From Tigriopus japonicus (Eukaryota > Arthropoda > Copepoda > Harpacticoida > Harpacticidae), in NCBI GenBank assembly GCA_010645155.1, contig CM021316.1, positions 9,967,963 to 10,031,962 of the forward strand: DNA of 64,000 bases, written 5' to 3'. Under the pieces are notes generated by a model. That model saw only the letters and a program-made list of their open reading frames with translations, was not told where the DNA came from and made no database searches. A program made the position numbers and the translations under genes. Positions 49,382-62,000 of this stretch are shown here, piece after piece. Position 1 is the stretch's first letter. Each line of letters opens with the position of its first letter.

Positions 49382-49885
49382 AGGGCTTGGATAAAGTTGT
49401 TGTTTTTTGTCTAACAGTTGCAGTTCTTAGCCCTAAAGTTGCAAACAAAATTGTTAAAAGTAGCTCTCAATGCGACGAATGTCGCTAATATTCTGACCTT
49501 AAATTGTCACCTATTGACATAAAATGTGAAATTTGGCCAGATATATGAGACATATATCTGGCCAAATTTCACATGTTGGTCATTTTTTCTAATCGTAAGT
49601 TTGCCTTTTTAACCTTTGGCTTCCTTAAGAACATATATTTGGTCTACACAATATATTTTAGAATTATAAAAATCTATTAATTCTATGAAAAGGTCTTGTG
49701 AAAGTGCGTGTAAAATGTATGATTTGAATAATATCCCGCAGTGTTTAAGGAATCGAGCCAAAAAATTCCAAAGGTTAGCTGTTTGTTCCAAAAAATCGAA
49801 AAGTTGCTAAATTTGAGTAACATGGCAAAAAGTTGCAATGTTTGGTGCAAATTGCATCTTGCAAGTTGTGATTTGATTAATGTTG
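49382..49885. repeat. diverged relative of the hAT-like element at 4471-4941
   Basis: Same order of words as the first copy: AGGGCTTGG, GTTGCAG, TTAGCCCTAAAGTTGC, AAATTTGGCCA, AACCTTTGGCTTCCTTA, AAAGTTGCAAT, TTTGGTGCAA, TTGCA. The right terminus is worn, and no target duplication was found. It carries an internal palindrome absent from the first copy. Confidence 0.65.
49524..49574. repeat. perfect 24-bp hairpin with 3-base loop
   Basis: The arms 49524-49547 and 49551-49574 are exact reverse complements (ATGTGAAATTTGGCC... and its mirror), with AGA as the loop. The stem extends the ATGTNAAATTTGGCCA word that exists once in the relative at 4471-4941, so one arm appears to be a local inverted duplication. 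Confidence 0.85.
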
Positions 49886-52319
49886 TCCAATATGAAGAAG
49901 AGATAATATGAAGAATTGATAGCATGAATAGTAATAATAATGTTTATTATAATAAATATATATAATAATTATAAAAATAGAAGTCATAGGAACCAAAGAT
50001 ATAAAAAACTGGAAAACCCCAATAACCCACCCAAAAAAAACGGGAAGGTTCTTTCTCCGATGCAACCCTGCAACCCATCCTCAAGGGAATATCACTAAAA
50101 TGATGTTTTGTTCATTTCATTGGTTGCCTTGAAGCCTTGACAAGGGATCTTAGAAACTAAAACAGACTCCATATTCGACAGATGACAGCCAGATATTTCG
50201 GTCATTACCTGCAAACGAATTTTAACTTTGAAGAGAGTCACACCTCTTTTTCCAAAAGATCGTGAATGCAATTAATTCAGAAGAAGAGACAGAGACATTG
50301 CAGAAATCCTGCGATCCCGTTTTTAGCATAAAAAACTGATTGTCTTCGGTTAGGACAAGATTCTCTTGAGGAAGGATGGAATTGCATGTCCCAAGAATAA
50401 TCAAAACAACACTTTTCACAAAAACATACAAGACATTGAAACTGCCCAACAAATGAAGGTGGGATGGAAAACGGCTAACCTTTGGTTAGCGAGAGAGAGT
50501 GAGAACGGGAGTTTAAAATGCGGTGGGGAGTTCGAATTGCACGTTTGACGAAAATACTCTCAAGTTACTTTAAGCGCTTCAAAGCAACATGATCAGTCCC
50601 TTGATGGCCGAACACCACCATCAGAATACTCGCTGACTGTCTCTACCATTGCTCCTGAACTTCTACTTGAACATTTTGGGGCTCAACCAACATCCTGAGC
50701 ATTCTCGGCAGCCATTATTCAAGGCTTCAGGATACCTTGTTCGTTGATGCGAGTATGTAGACTGGACGTAAACTACACCTAGACTTGTGCATGCATACGA
50801 ATAGCGAGGGTTTTTTCCCTCTCCCTGAAATCCAATCGCTTTGGGTGACTTTGAATGCTGGCACATAAGATAAGGGAGGCAGGCGTCTTTTGAGCCGCCT
50901 TTCTTGGTCATTTACTTAGTGTCCCTCGGTTTCTTTGAATAGCGTAATCTCGTCGAGAAAAGTACATGGGTACTACGTACACTCGGGCAGCTAGCTAGCA
51001 AGCAAGCTCCTCGAGGAGTCTCGTTGTCGTCCCTTAGGATATCCCATATCAGTCCATGTGATATCTTAGTTCAAACTAATGGGACATCAGAAACCAGGAA
51101 TATTGTTTCAACGGCCTGCCTGGCCGACAAGTAAAGACTGACATGTAATATGACATCCTCGGGAGAACAAGACCCGTCTTTGGCACTCGAAGGCGCCGTT
51201 CATTCGTCCAACATCCAAAAATCCGTCTATCCATCGAGGTACGGAACTCGGTTGGACTTTAGAGCAATGAGGCAGGCATCGAGGAGTACGACGATGATAA
51301 GGACCGGCACTCTTCCTCGATTGGCACCGACTGCTTCACGAACGAACGTACATCCAACACATTACTTCTCACTCGGTGTGTGTATGTACTCAATGTACGA
51401 GACGGAATGGCTGAGCCTAACGGAGAGCTCACACTCACTCTTGCTCCTTGCGATCCTCCGCGGTCGTCTCGTCTCCAAACCCGACCAGACGTTCCACACA
51501 CCCAGAAAGTCAAATTTTTAAATGACCACTTATTTTGCCATTTATCTTTAGATTTGAGCTCACAGAAGGCGCCGCTTTGAACTGGACTCCACGGATGGTT
51601 AAGTAAATTGTTTTTTCCTGAAAACAAGGTCTCGATTTTACTAACACGTTTTTTAAACTTAATTTCATGGTTATATAACAATTCCCCCGTTGAACATAAC
51701 CTATTTTATGATCTTGAATGGCTAAAAAGCAGATGAATAGTAGTGTGGGGAATTTCAAGAACTTTATTTCAGTCGACTTTAAGAGTGTAACCAAGGAAGT
51801 CAATTTGTGGTTGGTTAAACCAACAAGCAATTGGAGAAAATCTGCTCGTAATACATTTGCCTTGTCTTATGACGTTCTGAAATGGGTTAAAAAAACAAGC
51901 TTAATCCCCACACTGAAACAACTAATAGTCAACTCCGTTGATTTTTGATGAAGCTCTAAGAAAGCGCGATTCAACAATCGAGAATTTCAATCGAAACTTA
52001 AAATCCTTCAAGCGTTCTACTTCTACTCCAAAATTCCTTTGAGTTGTATAAAAGCCATAAAGGTGACAAAAAACTGGTTTCTTTCTAATGCTACATGTGA
52101 TCGAGACATTCTAGCAAGAGCCATCGTTGTCTGGTCGGTGAAGTGTTCGGGGACAGAAGAATTTGGCATTGGAAGTGAAAGGCGCGACACTCGTTTTTTT
52201 TCCCCGGCGAATCTTGATGATCAGCCGAATTTCGTCAGTTGCAAATGCGAATTCAACCAGTGAGCAGGCCTTTGGTGGTGGAGACGTGAAAATTGTTCTT
52301 TCATGGACATTGTTTGAGT
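49886..52319. other. intergenic upstream of the SOBP homologue
   Basis: No gene recognised. Non-coding 5' exons or the promoter of the SOBP homologue may lie in the last kilobase, but no leader exon could be fixed. The 123-codon frame at 51150-51521 has no recognisable content. Confidence 0.45.
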
Positions 52320-55300
52320 ATGAAAGCCATTCTCAAGTGGAAAGGACTAAAGCAGAATCAAGAGCAACATGAAGATCCACGATCCCCGATAGAAACAGAA
52401 ACCCCAATTTCCCCACCCACTTGCTCATCCGCCTCAAGTTTGTCTTCGAGGAAAAGTCAGAGTCGCGAAGCATCCCCAAATCAAGATGACAAATCCAGAG
52501 TTTCGGTTCAAGATCTTGGATCCACTCCTAAACAGTTGAACGAGATCCCAACCAACAACATCAACGACACCCAAGAAATCGGTAAGCACCATTTTTTCTA
52601 ATATGGGGGAAAACAGTTCCATCGCCTTTCATGGTTACCAGAAAACGCGCAGAGAACTCAAATATGTTGAAGGAAATTGGAAAGTTGTATGACCCAAATA
52701 GTCGCATCTGTTCGAAATTAGTCATGATGGGAAAATAGAAAGTCGCTCAAATCTAACAAAGGTTGAAAGTTTGATTGATTCATGATTGAAATCCTTCAAC
52801 GAGTGTTGAACTCCATATCCGGGATATTTAGCTAGAATAAAGATTGGAATGCCAATCTGTCAAAGCTGTTGGTCGGGAGTCGAATTGAACAGACAAGTCG
52901 TCATTGTTTGAGGAGAGAACCTGAGTCCTCGAAAGATGATACGGGCTCTTTGGATCGGATTTCTTTGTTCCACACTCATGGATTCCGTCCTCCCTTGGAT
53001 CGTTCTAGCGAAGTAAATCCGTCCCATGACCTGCAGCTTTCGAAAAAAAATGTTCCAAACTTGCGGAATATTGGCTTGGCTTTTTTTTTGAGTGTTCAAC
53101 GGGGGTAACGTTTCGTTTTCGATCTCCGGCTCTTTTTTAGCCGATGAGTGGATGAGACTCGTTTATGTAATGGATGTTCTCATATCACAAGGAGTCGTTG
53201 TTTTAAGACGATCATCTTTCCTTGGCACACAAACATGAGAACTTCCAAAATACCCTGCCAACAAACGGATGACTTTTCTAGATTCGTACAAATAGGTCCA
53301 TGGATCAATTGTTCAAGTGATGTGGGGACAAAATCATGATCTCGAGTTACTACTGGACCAATCATGTCAAGCTCTAAAACAAACAGAACCCTGGCTGAAG
53401 TGTGATTAGCGGATTTGATTTTCACCCTTCTCTATCCACATCACTAGATCTTTTAGTGTATTTCCTGCCAGAGTACGGACCCAGAGGAAAGAGGTGTTCC
53501 TTTACAAGCGTTATGGCAAAACTGGTGTCAAATTTGATCCCCTTTTATGTCATTTTCGGAGTTAGCTGCCAACTTGAGTGTTTAAAATGCAGTCTCAGCG
53601 AGGCGAAGAGCAAATCCAAAGTGGAACGGTTCAATTTGCCCCGTTCTTCCGATTCAACGTGTCTCGGTTTCTTGAACTCGGACTGAAGACTTTTTGGAAC
53701 CAAGATCTAAATGCGCTCTTATAATGTGTTCATGTAGATGAGGAAATGGGGTCGAATTCGAGTTCAGGTGAGCTGGAAACCCACCTGGGCGATGAGCCAA
53801 ACCGAACTTTGGAAGAGGATCAATTGGTGGACGTGGAAGGAGAAATTGGAAGCCAACCCACGGATTTGAGTCAAAATCGCCAGAATCGAGATCAATCAGA
53901 TGAGGAACCAGGTAAGACATCAGGCACACATTGTACTTTACGGTGAAGAAACAATCAGCCTAGCAAACAAACAATCGAAAAGAAAGTTTCAAATATAGAA
54001 ATGTCCAAAGTTAGTACAACTTACAATAGAATTCTGTTTTGGACAGGTTCAAAAATTTCGACCAAGAGATCTAAAAAGAATGGGCCTCTTTCATGCGTCA
54101 AGATTTAAAAGACATTTTTCAATTTGGAAAATTGACGTTTCTTCCACCATGTTCGACCAATTTTCTTGATTAAAAACTTCTTTTTTGCTCTTGGCAGCTT
54201 AAGACGTGTCTTTTGATTTTTGTTGTTTCACTCCCTAACAATGTAAAAACCAACTTTAAAACAATAATCTCGACGCACTTGGACAAATCATTGAAACGAA
54301 TAGCCGTTTTATGAAGATCACGTCGGAAAATAAAGATTTTGAGAAGGTATTTTTTTCTATGGTTGAAAATATCTTTTCCGAATCATTTGGCGTTTTTATC
54401 CAAAGTCTATTGCCATGGCATGGACTTTTATTCAATGAAAAAGCTTATTCGTGCTGCTTAATTTGGTCTTTTTTAGAAGAGTCACGGAGTCAGAGTTGTG
54501 ATTGGTGCCGGAACAAGCTCAATTCGAACCAATTCACGATGAGGAGTGAAGTGGACCAAAAAGTTCGGTCGTTTTGCACAGAAAGGTGCTTTTCTCAATA
54601 CCGCCGAGCTGCTTTCAAGAAGAGCAAGATCTGTGATTGGTGCCGGAAATCGCCTTTGGCAGCGGATTCCGGGGGCATGCGGACCATTTCTATGATGGAA
54701 AAGAACAATCAACTCAACTTTTGCGAGTAAGATGTTAAGCACACTCTTTTCTGCAGACTGGTCTTTTACGTGGAACCATCTCTTTTATTTTAGTGAGCAA
54801 TGCCTTGGTCAATACAAGATGAATATGTTTTGCCAGGAAGCTCGGGCTCAACTGGCACTACTGCCCGACGCACTCAAGAAGATCATGAGTGGTCAATCGA
54901 ATGCCGTGGCCACGAAATCAGCCGAATTATGGTTGGCTCACCAACACGCTCAGATCAGCGAACAACTGAGAAAGGAGGACAAGAACAAAAACGAGGCCTT
55001 GGCCTTAAATTTGAACTTGAAAGGCGAAGGACAAACCAAACAGCCAACTGCATCAGAGAATGGCAAAACTCAAAAGCGAAGTGCGAGCCCTTCCTACGAA
55101 ACCTACACTGACCGCATTCATCCTCGGAAAAAGCCCATGGTCAAGGTAAACCTCACTTTAAGTGGTGCATTTCATCGTCAACTTATGTGATTAATGAGCT
55201 TGCAATATTTCTAGGTAAAACCAGAACACTTTCTAAAGCGTAAGAGCAGTCCAACTGACGGAAGACCGGCCTCTAGCTCAAATGAATTGAGAGATCACCG

Positions 55301-55976
55301 ACAGAGCCGGAGGCGAATACACAGTCCAGTTCAGGCGCCTCGAACCAAAAGTCCCACCGGCGTGGCCACTCGAATCCGGAAACCGATCAACAATCACGCA
55401 AGTCTCAAAGTCCCACCTCATCAACCTTCCCCATCCGTAGGGAGTGTGCCACCACCTCCACCTTTAATGGCCCACCCACCTAGACCTGCTTTGGATTTGC
55501 GGTCAAATGTGTTTCCCTTGGGTGCCTTGAGCAACGTGCTCCCTCCACCGCCTTTGGCCACGGCTCCTCAAATGCAGAATGGTCAGAGACCGCCTCTGGC
55601 ACCACAAATGTCGTCCCTTCTTCCACCGCCCACTCTCATGTTACCTTTACCGTGTTTTATCCCATTTCCAATACCGATTCCGATCCCGATTCCGATTCCG
55701 TTTCCCAGTCAATCGGGTTTCTGGGGAGCCTCAGCGTTGTCGCCTGATTCGTCCACCAGGGTGACGAAAACGACTCGATCTGGTCAACACGAGGTGAAAG
55801 TGAAATGTGAAGTGAAAGAGGAAGAACCGGATTCAAGGCCCACCAGTGCTCCAATCAATAGAAGTCCACCTGAGACCAGTGAACCCATGGATACCACAAC
55901 CGAGCTCAGACGTGCTCGTCGAAGAGCCTTGTTAATGGACATCCCATCAACCAATAAATCCTTGCAGAAGCACTAA
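52320..55976 (+). CDS. SOBP: sine oculis-binding protein homologue, FCS zinc-finger nuclear protein
   Basis: Nuclear protein of the SOBP/JXC1 family, which binds Six-class homeodomain proteins in animals. Five exons: 52320-52581, 53738-53911, 54477-54726, 54794-55145, 55215-55976; GT-AG junctions, phase kept, 599 residues. The N-terminal 145 residues are Ser/Glu-rich and probably disordered. Two FCS-type zinc fingers follow in tandem: C153/C156 with FCTERCF (C179, C183), then C198/C201 with FCDEQCL (C228, C232), linked by QYRRAAFKKSKICDWC, and followed by QYKMNMFCQEARAQL, the family signature. The C-terminal half is proline-rich (PPPPPL, FPIPIPIPIPIPF) with basic patches RKRSP-like that could be nuclear signals, and ends RRARRRALLMDIPS. 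ATG 52320 is the first in frame of exon 1; upstream coding exons cannot be excluded. The fourth exon keeps the second finger intact only if the splice at 54726/54794 is used. Confidence 0.85.
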
Positions 55977-57849
55977 GCAAATGTCAGTCGCCAAAGCCAA
56001 TCGTCAGACCAACGGACTTGGTCAAAAGAAACTAATCATAACCTGCTGAAAACTTTTAATTGTAGATAAATATCATTTCGTTTTCAAGTTCAAATGAATA
56101 TGATATAATTTACCGTCGGACGGGTAATGGCTCTTTACTCTCGCACTGTCCCTTAGATGCACAAATGCGAGTCCGGCTTACCAATCGGATAAATTAAAAA
56201 AATGCTTTTGCGTAGAAATGGTCTGCAAATTGTGGAAGTTTCCTCAGTTTGCTCCTGCTCCTTTTTTCACAAATATGGGAAGTTAATTTCAAACGTGATT
56301 ACTCAAGACAAAAGCCTTTTGTCAAGACATGGACGAAGGGGTTCTTGGTCAAGGGCATGGCGTCCATGACATTGAGTACAAGTACGAAAATTGACACCCT
56401 AACAAATCAATCGTTGATGAAACTAGGACACCATAGATAGGACTATTTAAAATGACAATATTCAAATTAAGGAAGATAAAGAGCGCCATCAAGTTGGGCA
56501 ATGCTCAGCTCCTTTAACCTGTGAACTTCTTCCGTAAACGCAGGCAATTTTCATATCAGGCCTAGAGCTCTCAAGTATAGAGTGAAATCATGAGATGCGA
56601 CCCCTTGCGGGCACAGGCGTTCAGACCCAAGAATCAAATTTCACTACAATAACTGTTGATTATAGCCATTTTCGACCAGTAGAAGTTGTCCAATTGTGCC
56701 GAACACTTTTTTCAAAAATGAGGACCACGATAAGATTAAACAGTTTGTGAAGTTTAATCAATGAATCTAAATATTCAATAATTGAAGAAAATGATCTCAA
56801 TTAAATATTCATTTTGTCTATTCTTGAATATTCTTTGATGTTTCATTGCTTAGCTTTGCTCTATGAAAGTGTTTCAAGACTTGTAATGTCATCTTTCAAT
56901 GTCAGAGTAGCATAACAAGGATATTTCTTTAATGTGTGCATTTTAAATTAGGTCATATAACTATATTAATTAGTTTTGTTGTGGTTTTAAGGGATTTAAT
57001 ATGGTAAGTGGAGCTAATTCCAAGTGCACACCATAAAAAAATATCTTCATTATGATACTCTGACATTGAATAACGACATTGAAAGTCTGCATTTGACCAA
57101 TCAGATGTGCATAGTACATACTCTTGAAAAAAACTCACATAAGGTCTCCACACAAAGCCAAACGAATTTATTTTCTGTGACTTCGTTTGAACTTTGTCAA
57201 AAAGCTGCTCGTGTAAGTCTACCATTAAAAAAATATCAAAATTAGTAATTAGGAAAAGGAACGAGTAACGAGTACTTTTTGAGTTTCGGAGCAGTTACAG
57301 TTACAGCTTTTTTGAAATGTAATGGCATTACTGTTACTTTTTCGAAAAAAAAGAACGAATTACTGTACTTCCGTTACTTGTAATTTCGTTACAACTGCCC
57401 TGTATATCCCTTTGGTAAACAGTATTATTTAATATCCGTTGAGATTATCTTCAAGGGGGTTGCAAGCGTTTCAAGCTCAAGTTTATTTGTATCAGTCTTG
57501 CAGGTAACCTAATATTTGCCAGCCGAGGTCGTCATATCGAATGAACAAAACGTATCACAACATTGTATGCATTGAGAGAGGAAAACACTAAACACGGACA
57601 TTGGTCAATTTCCTGAGTAAACAATGGATTGCAAATAAACACAGTCACACCCGATTCAATTCAATTAATTTTCTCCAATCATCTCAATCAAACAAATCGG
57701 TCTGATTTGTCTGATGTAGTGGTTGGTTTTAGCAATTACAAGTAGCTTTGTAAGAGCCTAGCCTCATTGTACCAAAACTTATATTTAGATGCCCATTTAA
57801 ACATGAAATATGTACAATTATCATGAGGCTTTGTGTCCTAGAATTTCAA
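55977..57849. other. intergenic between convergent SOBP homologue and dehydrogenase genes
   Basis: AT-rich; includes AATAAATC-like sequence just inside the end of the SOBP frame and the 3' flank of the dehydrogenase. One repeat terminus at about 57250-57405 is listed separately. No gene recognised. Confidence 0.5.
57250..57405. mobile_element. remnant of a hAT-like terminus rich in GTAACG words
   Basis: GTAACGAG, AGTTACAGTTACAG, TTACTGTTAC and CGTTACTTG recur in both orientations and the stretch ends ...GTTACAACTGCCCTG. Read in reverse complement the edge is CAGGGCAGTTGTAACG, a hAT-like start. No matching left end or 8-bp duplication was found, so it is probably truncated. Confidence 0.45.
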
Positions 57850-59305
57850 TCAGCTTTTCTTAAATGGTTTCATCGGTTCCACTCCCAAATCCTCGGCCAA
57901 TTTGCGATAACTTATGATATGATCAGGCGTGTAAAAAACGCCACCCTGTTGTTCACCGGTCACTAGAGCCCATGCTGTGCGTTCAGGGTCACCAGGAACC
58001 AAGACTGGCTTTTTGGGATCGACAGGGGTCAAGTGTCTTAAATGGTTCATCAGGTCCTATAATTGCCACCCAAAAATAATTCAATTTGTTAGAATGTTAA
58101 GCCTCCCCAACATCTAAAAACCGTTTGTACCTGGACTCGCTCACTGACACCAGGTGCAAAGTTATCCAAGTTGACCGCGATGAAACATTGACCCAGATTA
58201 GCCGGTACATCGTGATCGGTCCATTTCCTGATCTTGTGACCATACTGTGAGCCTGATAACATTCCGCAAAGAATCTCGACCACCATACCCAAGGCATAGC
58301 CCTTATAACCCGAATTGATTTCTGCTCCTCCCAAGGGCATCAAGCCCGAGCTCTTGAAGATACCTTCGTAGGCATCAGTAGTGGGGAGTCCGTCCGCTCC
58401 CAAGACCCAACTGGTGGAAGGTAAAGGTTCACCCCGGCGATATTGAATCTCAATCTTGCCCGCTGCCACTGAGGATGTGGACATGTCGAGGGTAAAGTTG
58501 TCCCCGTTGAGTCCGGGTAGAGCCACAGCAATTGGGTTCGACCCAAATACAGGGACTTTGGCCCTTGTTGGGGTGACCAGGGGAGAGGTATTGGTGCAGG
58601 CAATGGCCAGGAGCCCTTCTTTCAAGGCCATGTTGGTGTACCATTGGCAGATTCCGAAATGATTTGAACCTCTGGCGGACACCCAACCCACACCGGACTC
58701 TTTCGCTTTCTCAATGGCCAAGTTCATGCTACATAATTTTGATTGAAGTTCCTTTCTAAAGAATATTGATATTCAAGAGAAGTTACCTAAATTCTCCTAC
58801 AACCACACCAAGGCCATTTTTACCATCCACTAACGCTGTGGAAACGCTTTCCTTAACAATTTCGGGAGCAGCCTAAGAGAGAGAGTAAAAATTTAAAAAA
58901 TCGCCTTAACATTGGGTAATTACTCAGGCTAGTACTTACTGACGGTACACAATTCCCTGATTGGATATCTCGGACGTACATGGCCAAACGATTGAGACCA
59001 TGAGAAAAGTGACCTCTAATGTCAGCTTCAACCAGATTTACTGCCAGCCGTTCCGAATGATATGGAGGGCAACCTTTGATTTCCATACACGATCGCATGA
59101 ACCGAACCACCTCATCCTTGATGAAGTTAGTTCATGAATTGTCTCAGCAATCTTGAATTAATTTCCATTCAATGTTTCTTACCTTATGAATAAATCGCTC
59201 TTCGTCTGAGATGCTAACATTCGATTCACCTTGACTGAAATAGGAGCGTTTTGTCAAACCTCTCGAAAGATTTTGCAAAGACCGACCAAACTTAAGGGAC
59301 ATCAT
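57850..59305 (-). CDS. malate/L-lactate dehydrogenase, Ldh_2 family
   Basis: NAD(P)-dependent 2-hydroxyacid oxidoreductase of the Ldh_2 (YlbC/YbiC/DpkA) family, unrelated in fold to classical Rossmann LDH/MDH. Five minus-strand exons: 59305-59183, 59116-58940, 58872-58787, 58728-58131, 58056-57850; GT-AG, phase kept, 396 residues. Signatures: ADIRGHFSHGLNRL with the paired His (77 and 80), VDGKNGLGVVVGE, RGSNHFGICQWYT, TNTSPLVTPT, GSNPIAVALPG, LDMSTSSVAAGKIE, GYKGYALGMVVEILCGMLSG and PGDPE near the end. The first 28 residues are Arg/Ser-rich without acid (MSLKFGRSLQNLSRGLTK), so mitochondrial import is possible. Two adjacent ATGs start the frame; the first is used. The substrate cannot be read from sequence: malate, lactate, sulfolactate and ureidoglycolate enzymes share this fold. 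Confidence 0.93.
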
Positions 59306-59518
59306 GATGGTACTGAACTCCTTTGAGTACTCTAAGACACTTGATTAGATCCTGTGAAGTTTTATGCATGATTAACATCCGTTAATCACTAGAGATAACT
59401 ACAAATTGTCTACGTCAAGCCGGATAAATTGAACAAATAATCTTCAGAGCTAACAGAGCCAGTATTTTTTGAAAAATTTGCGCCATATCTTCGGCAACCA
59501 TCCGGAAGAAGAAATAGT

Positions 59519-60325
59519 CGGTTCCAGGACAACTCGACCCAGGACAACTCGACCCAACGGACAAGTCGACCCAACGGACAAGTCGACCCAACGGACAACC
59601 CGACCCAGGACAACTCGACCTAGGACAACTCGACCCAGCGGACAACTCGACCCAGCGGACAACTCGACCCAGCGGACAACTCGACCCAGCAGACAACTCG
59701 ACCCAGCAAATAACTCAACCCAGTGGATAACTCGACCCAGAGGACAACTTAACCTAATGAACAACTTGACTCTGAAAACAACTAAACCCACTACAAAAGT
59801 CGAGCTTGTGGAAATCTGAAAAAGCACAAAACTTAAACTAATGGTTCAAAATATTCACTTTAAATCAAAAAATCAAATTTGAGGAAGAAACAATCTGCCT
59901 TTGGCAGTGGGAAGAATCAGTAAAATAATATTCAATAGCAAAAATGCCTTTTGAAAAAATGAAGTGATACATATTTTATAGATTTTCTGAAAAATGGGGA
60001 TCTGCCATGCAATTTTGATTACTAGAAGTTCAATTGATTGGTTAGTTCTGTTTTGTGCCTTTTTGAAGTTGTCCACTAAGTCGAATTTCTGCAGGGTCAA
60101 GTTGTTCATTAGGTTAAGTTGTCTGCTGGGTTGAGTTGTCCGCTGGGTCGGGTTGTCCGCTGGGTCGGATTGTCCGTTGGGTCGACTTGTCCGCTGGGTC
60201 GGATTGTCCGTTGGGTCGACTTGTCCGCTGGGTCGACTTGTCCTGAGTCGAGTTGTCCTGGGTCGAGTTGTCCGCTGGGTCGAGTTGTCTTGGGTCGAGT
60301 TGTCCGCTGGGTCGAGTTGTCGTGT
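59519..60325. repeat. foldback of two inverted 17-bp minisatellite arrays
   Basis: The left array (about 59528-59756) repeats a 17-bp unit, ACAACTCGACCCAGCGG with variants. The right array (about 60104-60322) is the same unit in reverse complement. The arrays are about 350 bp apart. The match continues past the repeats: ACAACTTAACCTAATGAACA (left) is exactly mirrored on the right. Open frames on both strands through the arrays (repeating Trp-Val-Glu-Leu-Ser and Asp-Asn-Ser-Thr-Gln) come from the 17-bp period and are not genes. Confidence 0.85.
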
Positions 60326-60473
60326 CACCACTAGAAAGGTATTCTAATGTTATTATGGTGTACACTATTGAACAATTTTATTTCCCAATGGAAGAAGCAC
60401 GGAAATCATGGAGTCGCAGGCTAAGAATGATAATTATGATTTCCAGCAGAAACAAACCATTTGCGTCCTTCTG

Positions 60474-60770
60474 CAAATGAGATCTGGCTTTGAGATCATT
60501 GAGAAGAACACTTATTTCAAATTTCAACCTAATCGAATGCCGGAGTGAAAAGTTATGCCTTTTCAAACTTATGTACTGAAGAGAGCATAGAATGAATGAA
60601 CTCGCCCTTTTGTGGTATAAAGATTACCACAAAAGGGCGAGTTCATTCATTCTCGGTAGGATTTGCACTGAACTTTGAGTGAGCATAACTTTTGTCTCCG
60701 ACGTTCGATTGAGGTGAAAATTAAAATACGTATTCTTGTCAACATTAGCAAGGTCTCATTTGAAGAAGAA
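60474..60770. repeat. foldback element with a perfect central hairpin
   Basis: The outer arms of about 85 bp are imperfect reverse complements (TGCAAATGAGATCT... against its mirror near 60768; shared TCGAACGTCGG-type and AAAAGTTATGC words). Inside, 60590-60617 and 60625-60652 form an exact 28-bp stem (GAATGAATGAACTCGCCC... and mirror) with a 7-base loop. One arm's relative is in a TMEM131 intron at 28790-28925. Confidence 0.8.
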
Positions 60771-60879
60771 CGTAATTGAATCGTTCTTACTGGAAATCGT
60801 TTCTCACATCGCTAGCATCCCACTCCATGATTCCAGTACTTCTTGCCCAATATACCACCCTTGAGCTTAATACAAGTTG

Positions 60880-62000
60880 ATATTCTTTGGGGCATTCCTG
60901 CCAGCCTTTGCTTCAAGATTCATCAAAGATTTTCATTTAGAGACTGGTCAGGTGAATTAGGAGGCCACATAGCCTGTGGCCAAAACCCAGGAAGGTTATT
61001 TTGGCGTCACATTTAGGCAAGATGAGAGGTGTGGCTTGGCGCCAAATCCTGCTGAAAAATCGCAGAGGACATGTTGCTCACCATTCTGCGTGCTAAAGGC
61101 GGACCTCTTCTGGCCTTTTTGGTGAAGGCAGCCAAACATAGCAAGGATCTTCTCCACATAGTATTGGGCTGTCACACGCTCATTTTTTCAATGAAATGAG
61201 GCTCAGACAGACCCTAAATCGACATCATTCCCCAATCCATGACATACTCTGGGTGCTTTAGTTTTTGGACGGGAATTCTGGCCTTAGAATGCGCCCAAAC
61301 TCGATCAATTTGGGCATTAGTTGGCTGAAACAGATGAATGGGACACTCATCTGAGAGGCAAACCAATCTCCAGTCATCACCAATCCATCCCTTCCCCTCC
61401 TTGCAGAATTTTAGCCTTGCCAGCCGCTGAGCGTTGGTGATTTTTAGTCTTTTTGGTCTGTTACACGATTTATGGCCAAGCTTATCCTTCATGTAATGGC
61501 ACACTTGGAAGTTTTGTGACCATTTGCAGTAATTTTTGCCGCTAAATCTGCTGTGGAAAGGTATCTCTTGCCCACTGACTTGGAGATGACAATCTTGGCA
61601 ACGCGGGTAAGGCCAGAAGGCCGTTCTGTCCTTGGACAATCATTAAGGCTCTCCCCTTTCTTTTTTTCTTTCACAAAAAAGCCGGTGTTGGGGGACACCT
61701 TGAGAGTCTTGGTTATGGTTCTAATGCCTCAAGCATGCCCAATCCACGTCTCCAAAGCTCCCATCGTCCAAATGACTGATGTCCGGACATTGTAATTTCC
61801 AAAAATATTGATGGTTTTTCAAATGCACCCCAGTGATGTTTGTTTTTTGTCACAGTATGTTAAACAGGTTGTTCAAAACTGGTTGAGTTGGCGTAACATT
61901 ATTCTGGTAAAAAAAAAACTTGGTTAACTTGTCCTCTTCAAACAGTATGACTATATCTTATCGAAAATAGGTGTAACTCAAACTTTTGGGACTTACTGTA
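60880..62000 (-). pseudogene. second Tc1-like transposase remnant, heavily decayed
   Basis: Minus-strand pieces at 61489-61698 (KGESLNDCPRTERPSGLTRVA, like the HTH linker of Tc1 transposases) and 61214-61570 (NAQRLARLKFCKEG, LSDECPIHLFQPTNAQIDRVWA; the Asp of the first DDE motif is present) follow the order of the copy at 13774-14990 but in different frames. Downstream catalytic motifs are missing or unreadable. The sequence TAGGTGTAACTCAAACTTTTGGGACTTACTGTA (61968-62000) is a plausible Tc1 terminus. The two copies are too diverged to be one family. Confidence 0.65.

Noticed and set aside
59415..59827. Overlapping open frames of up to 125 codons on both strands
   Set aside because: They are translations of the 17-bp minisatellite, which lacks stops in several phases; the mirrored frames at 60114-60365 are the same effect.
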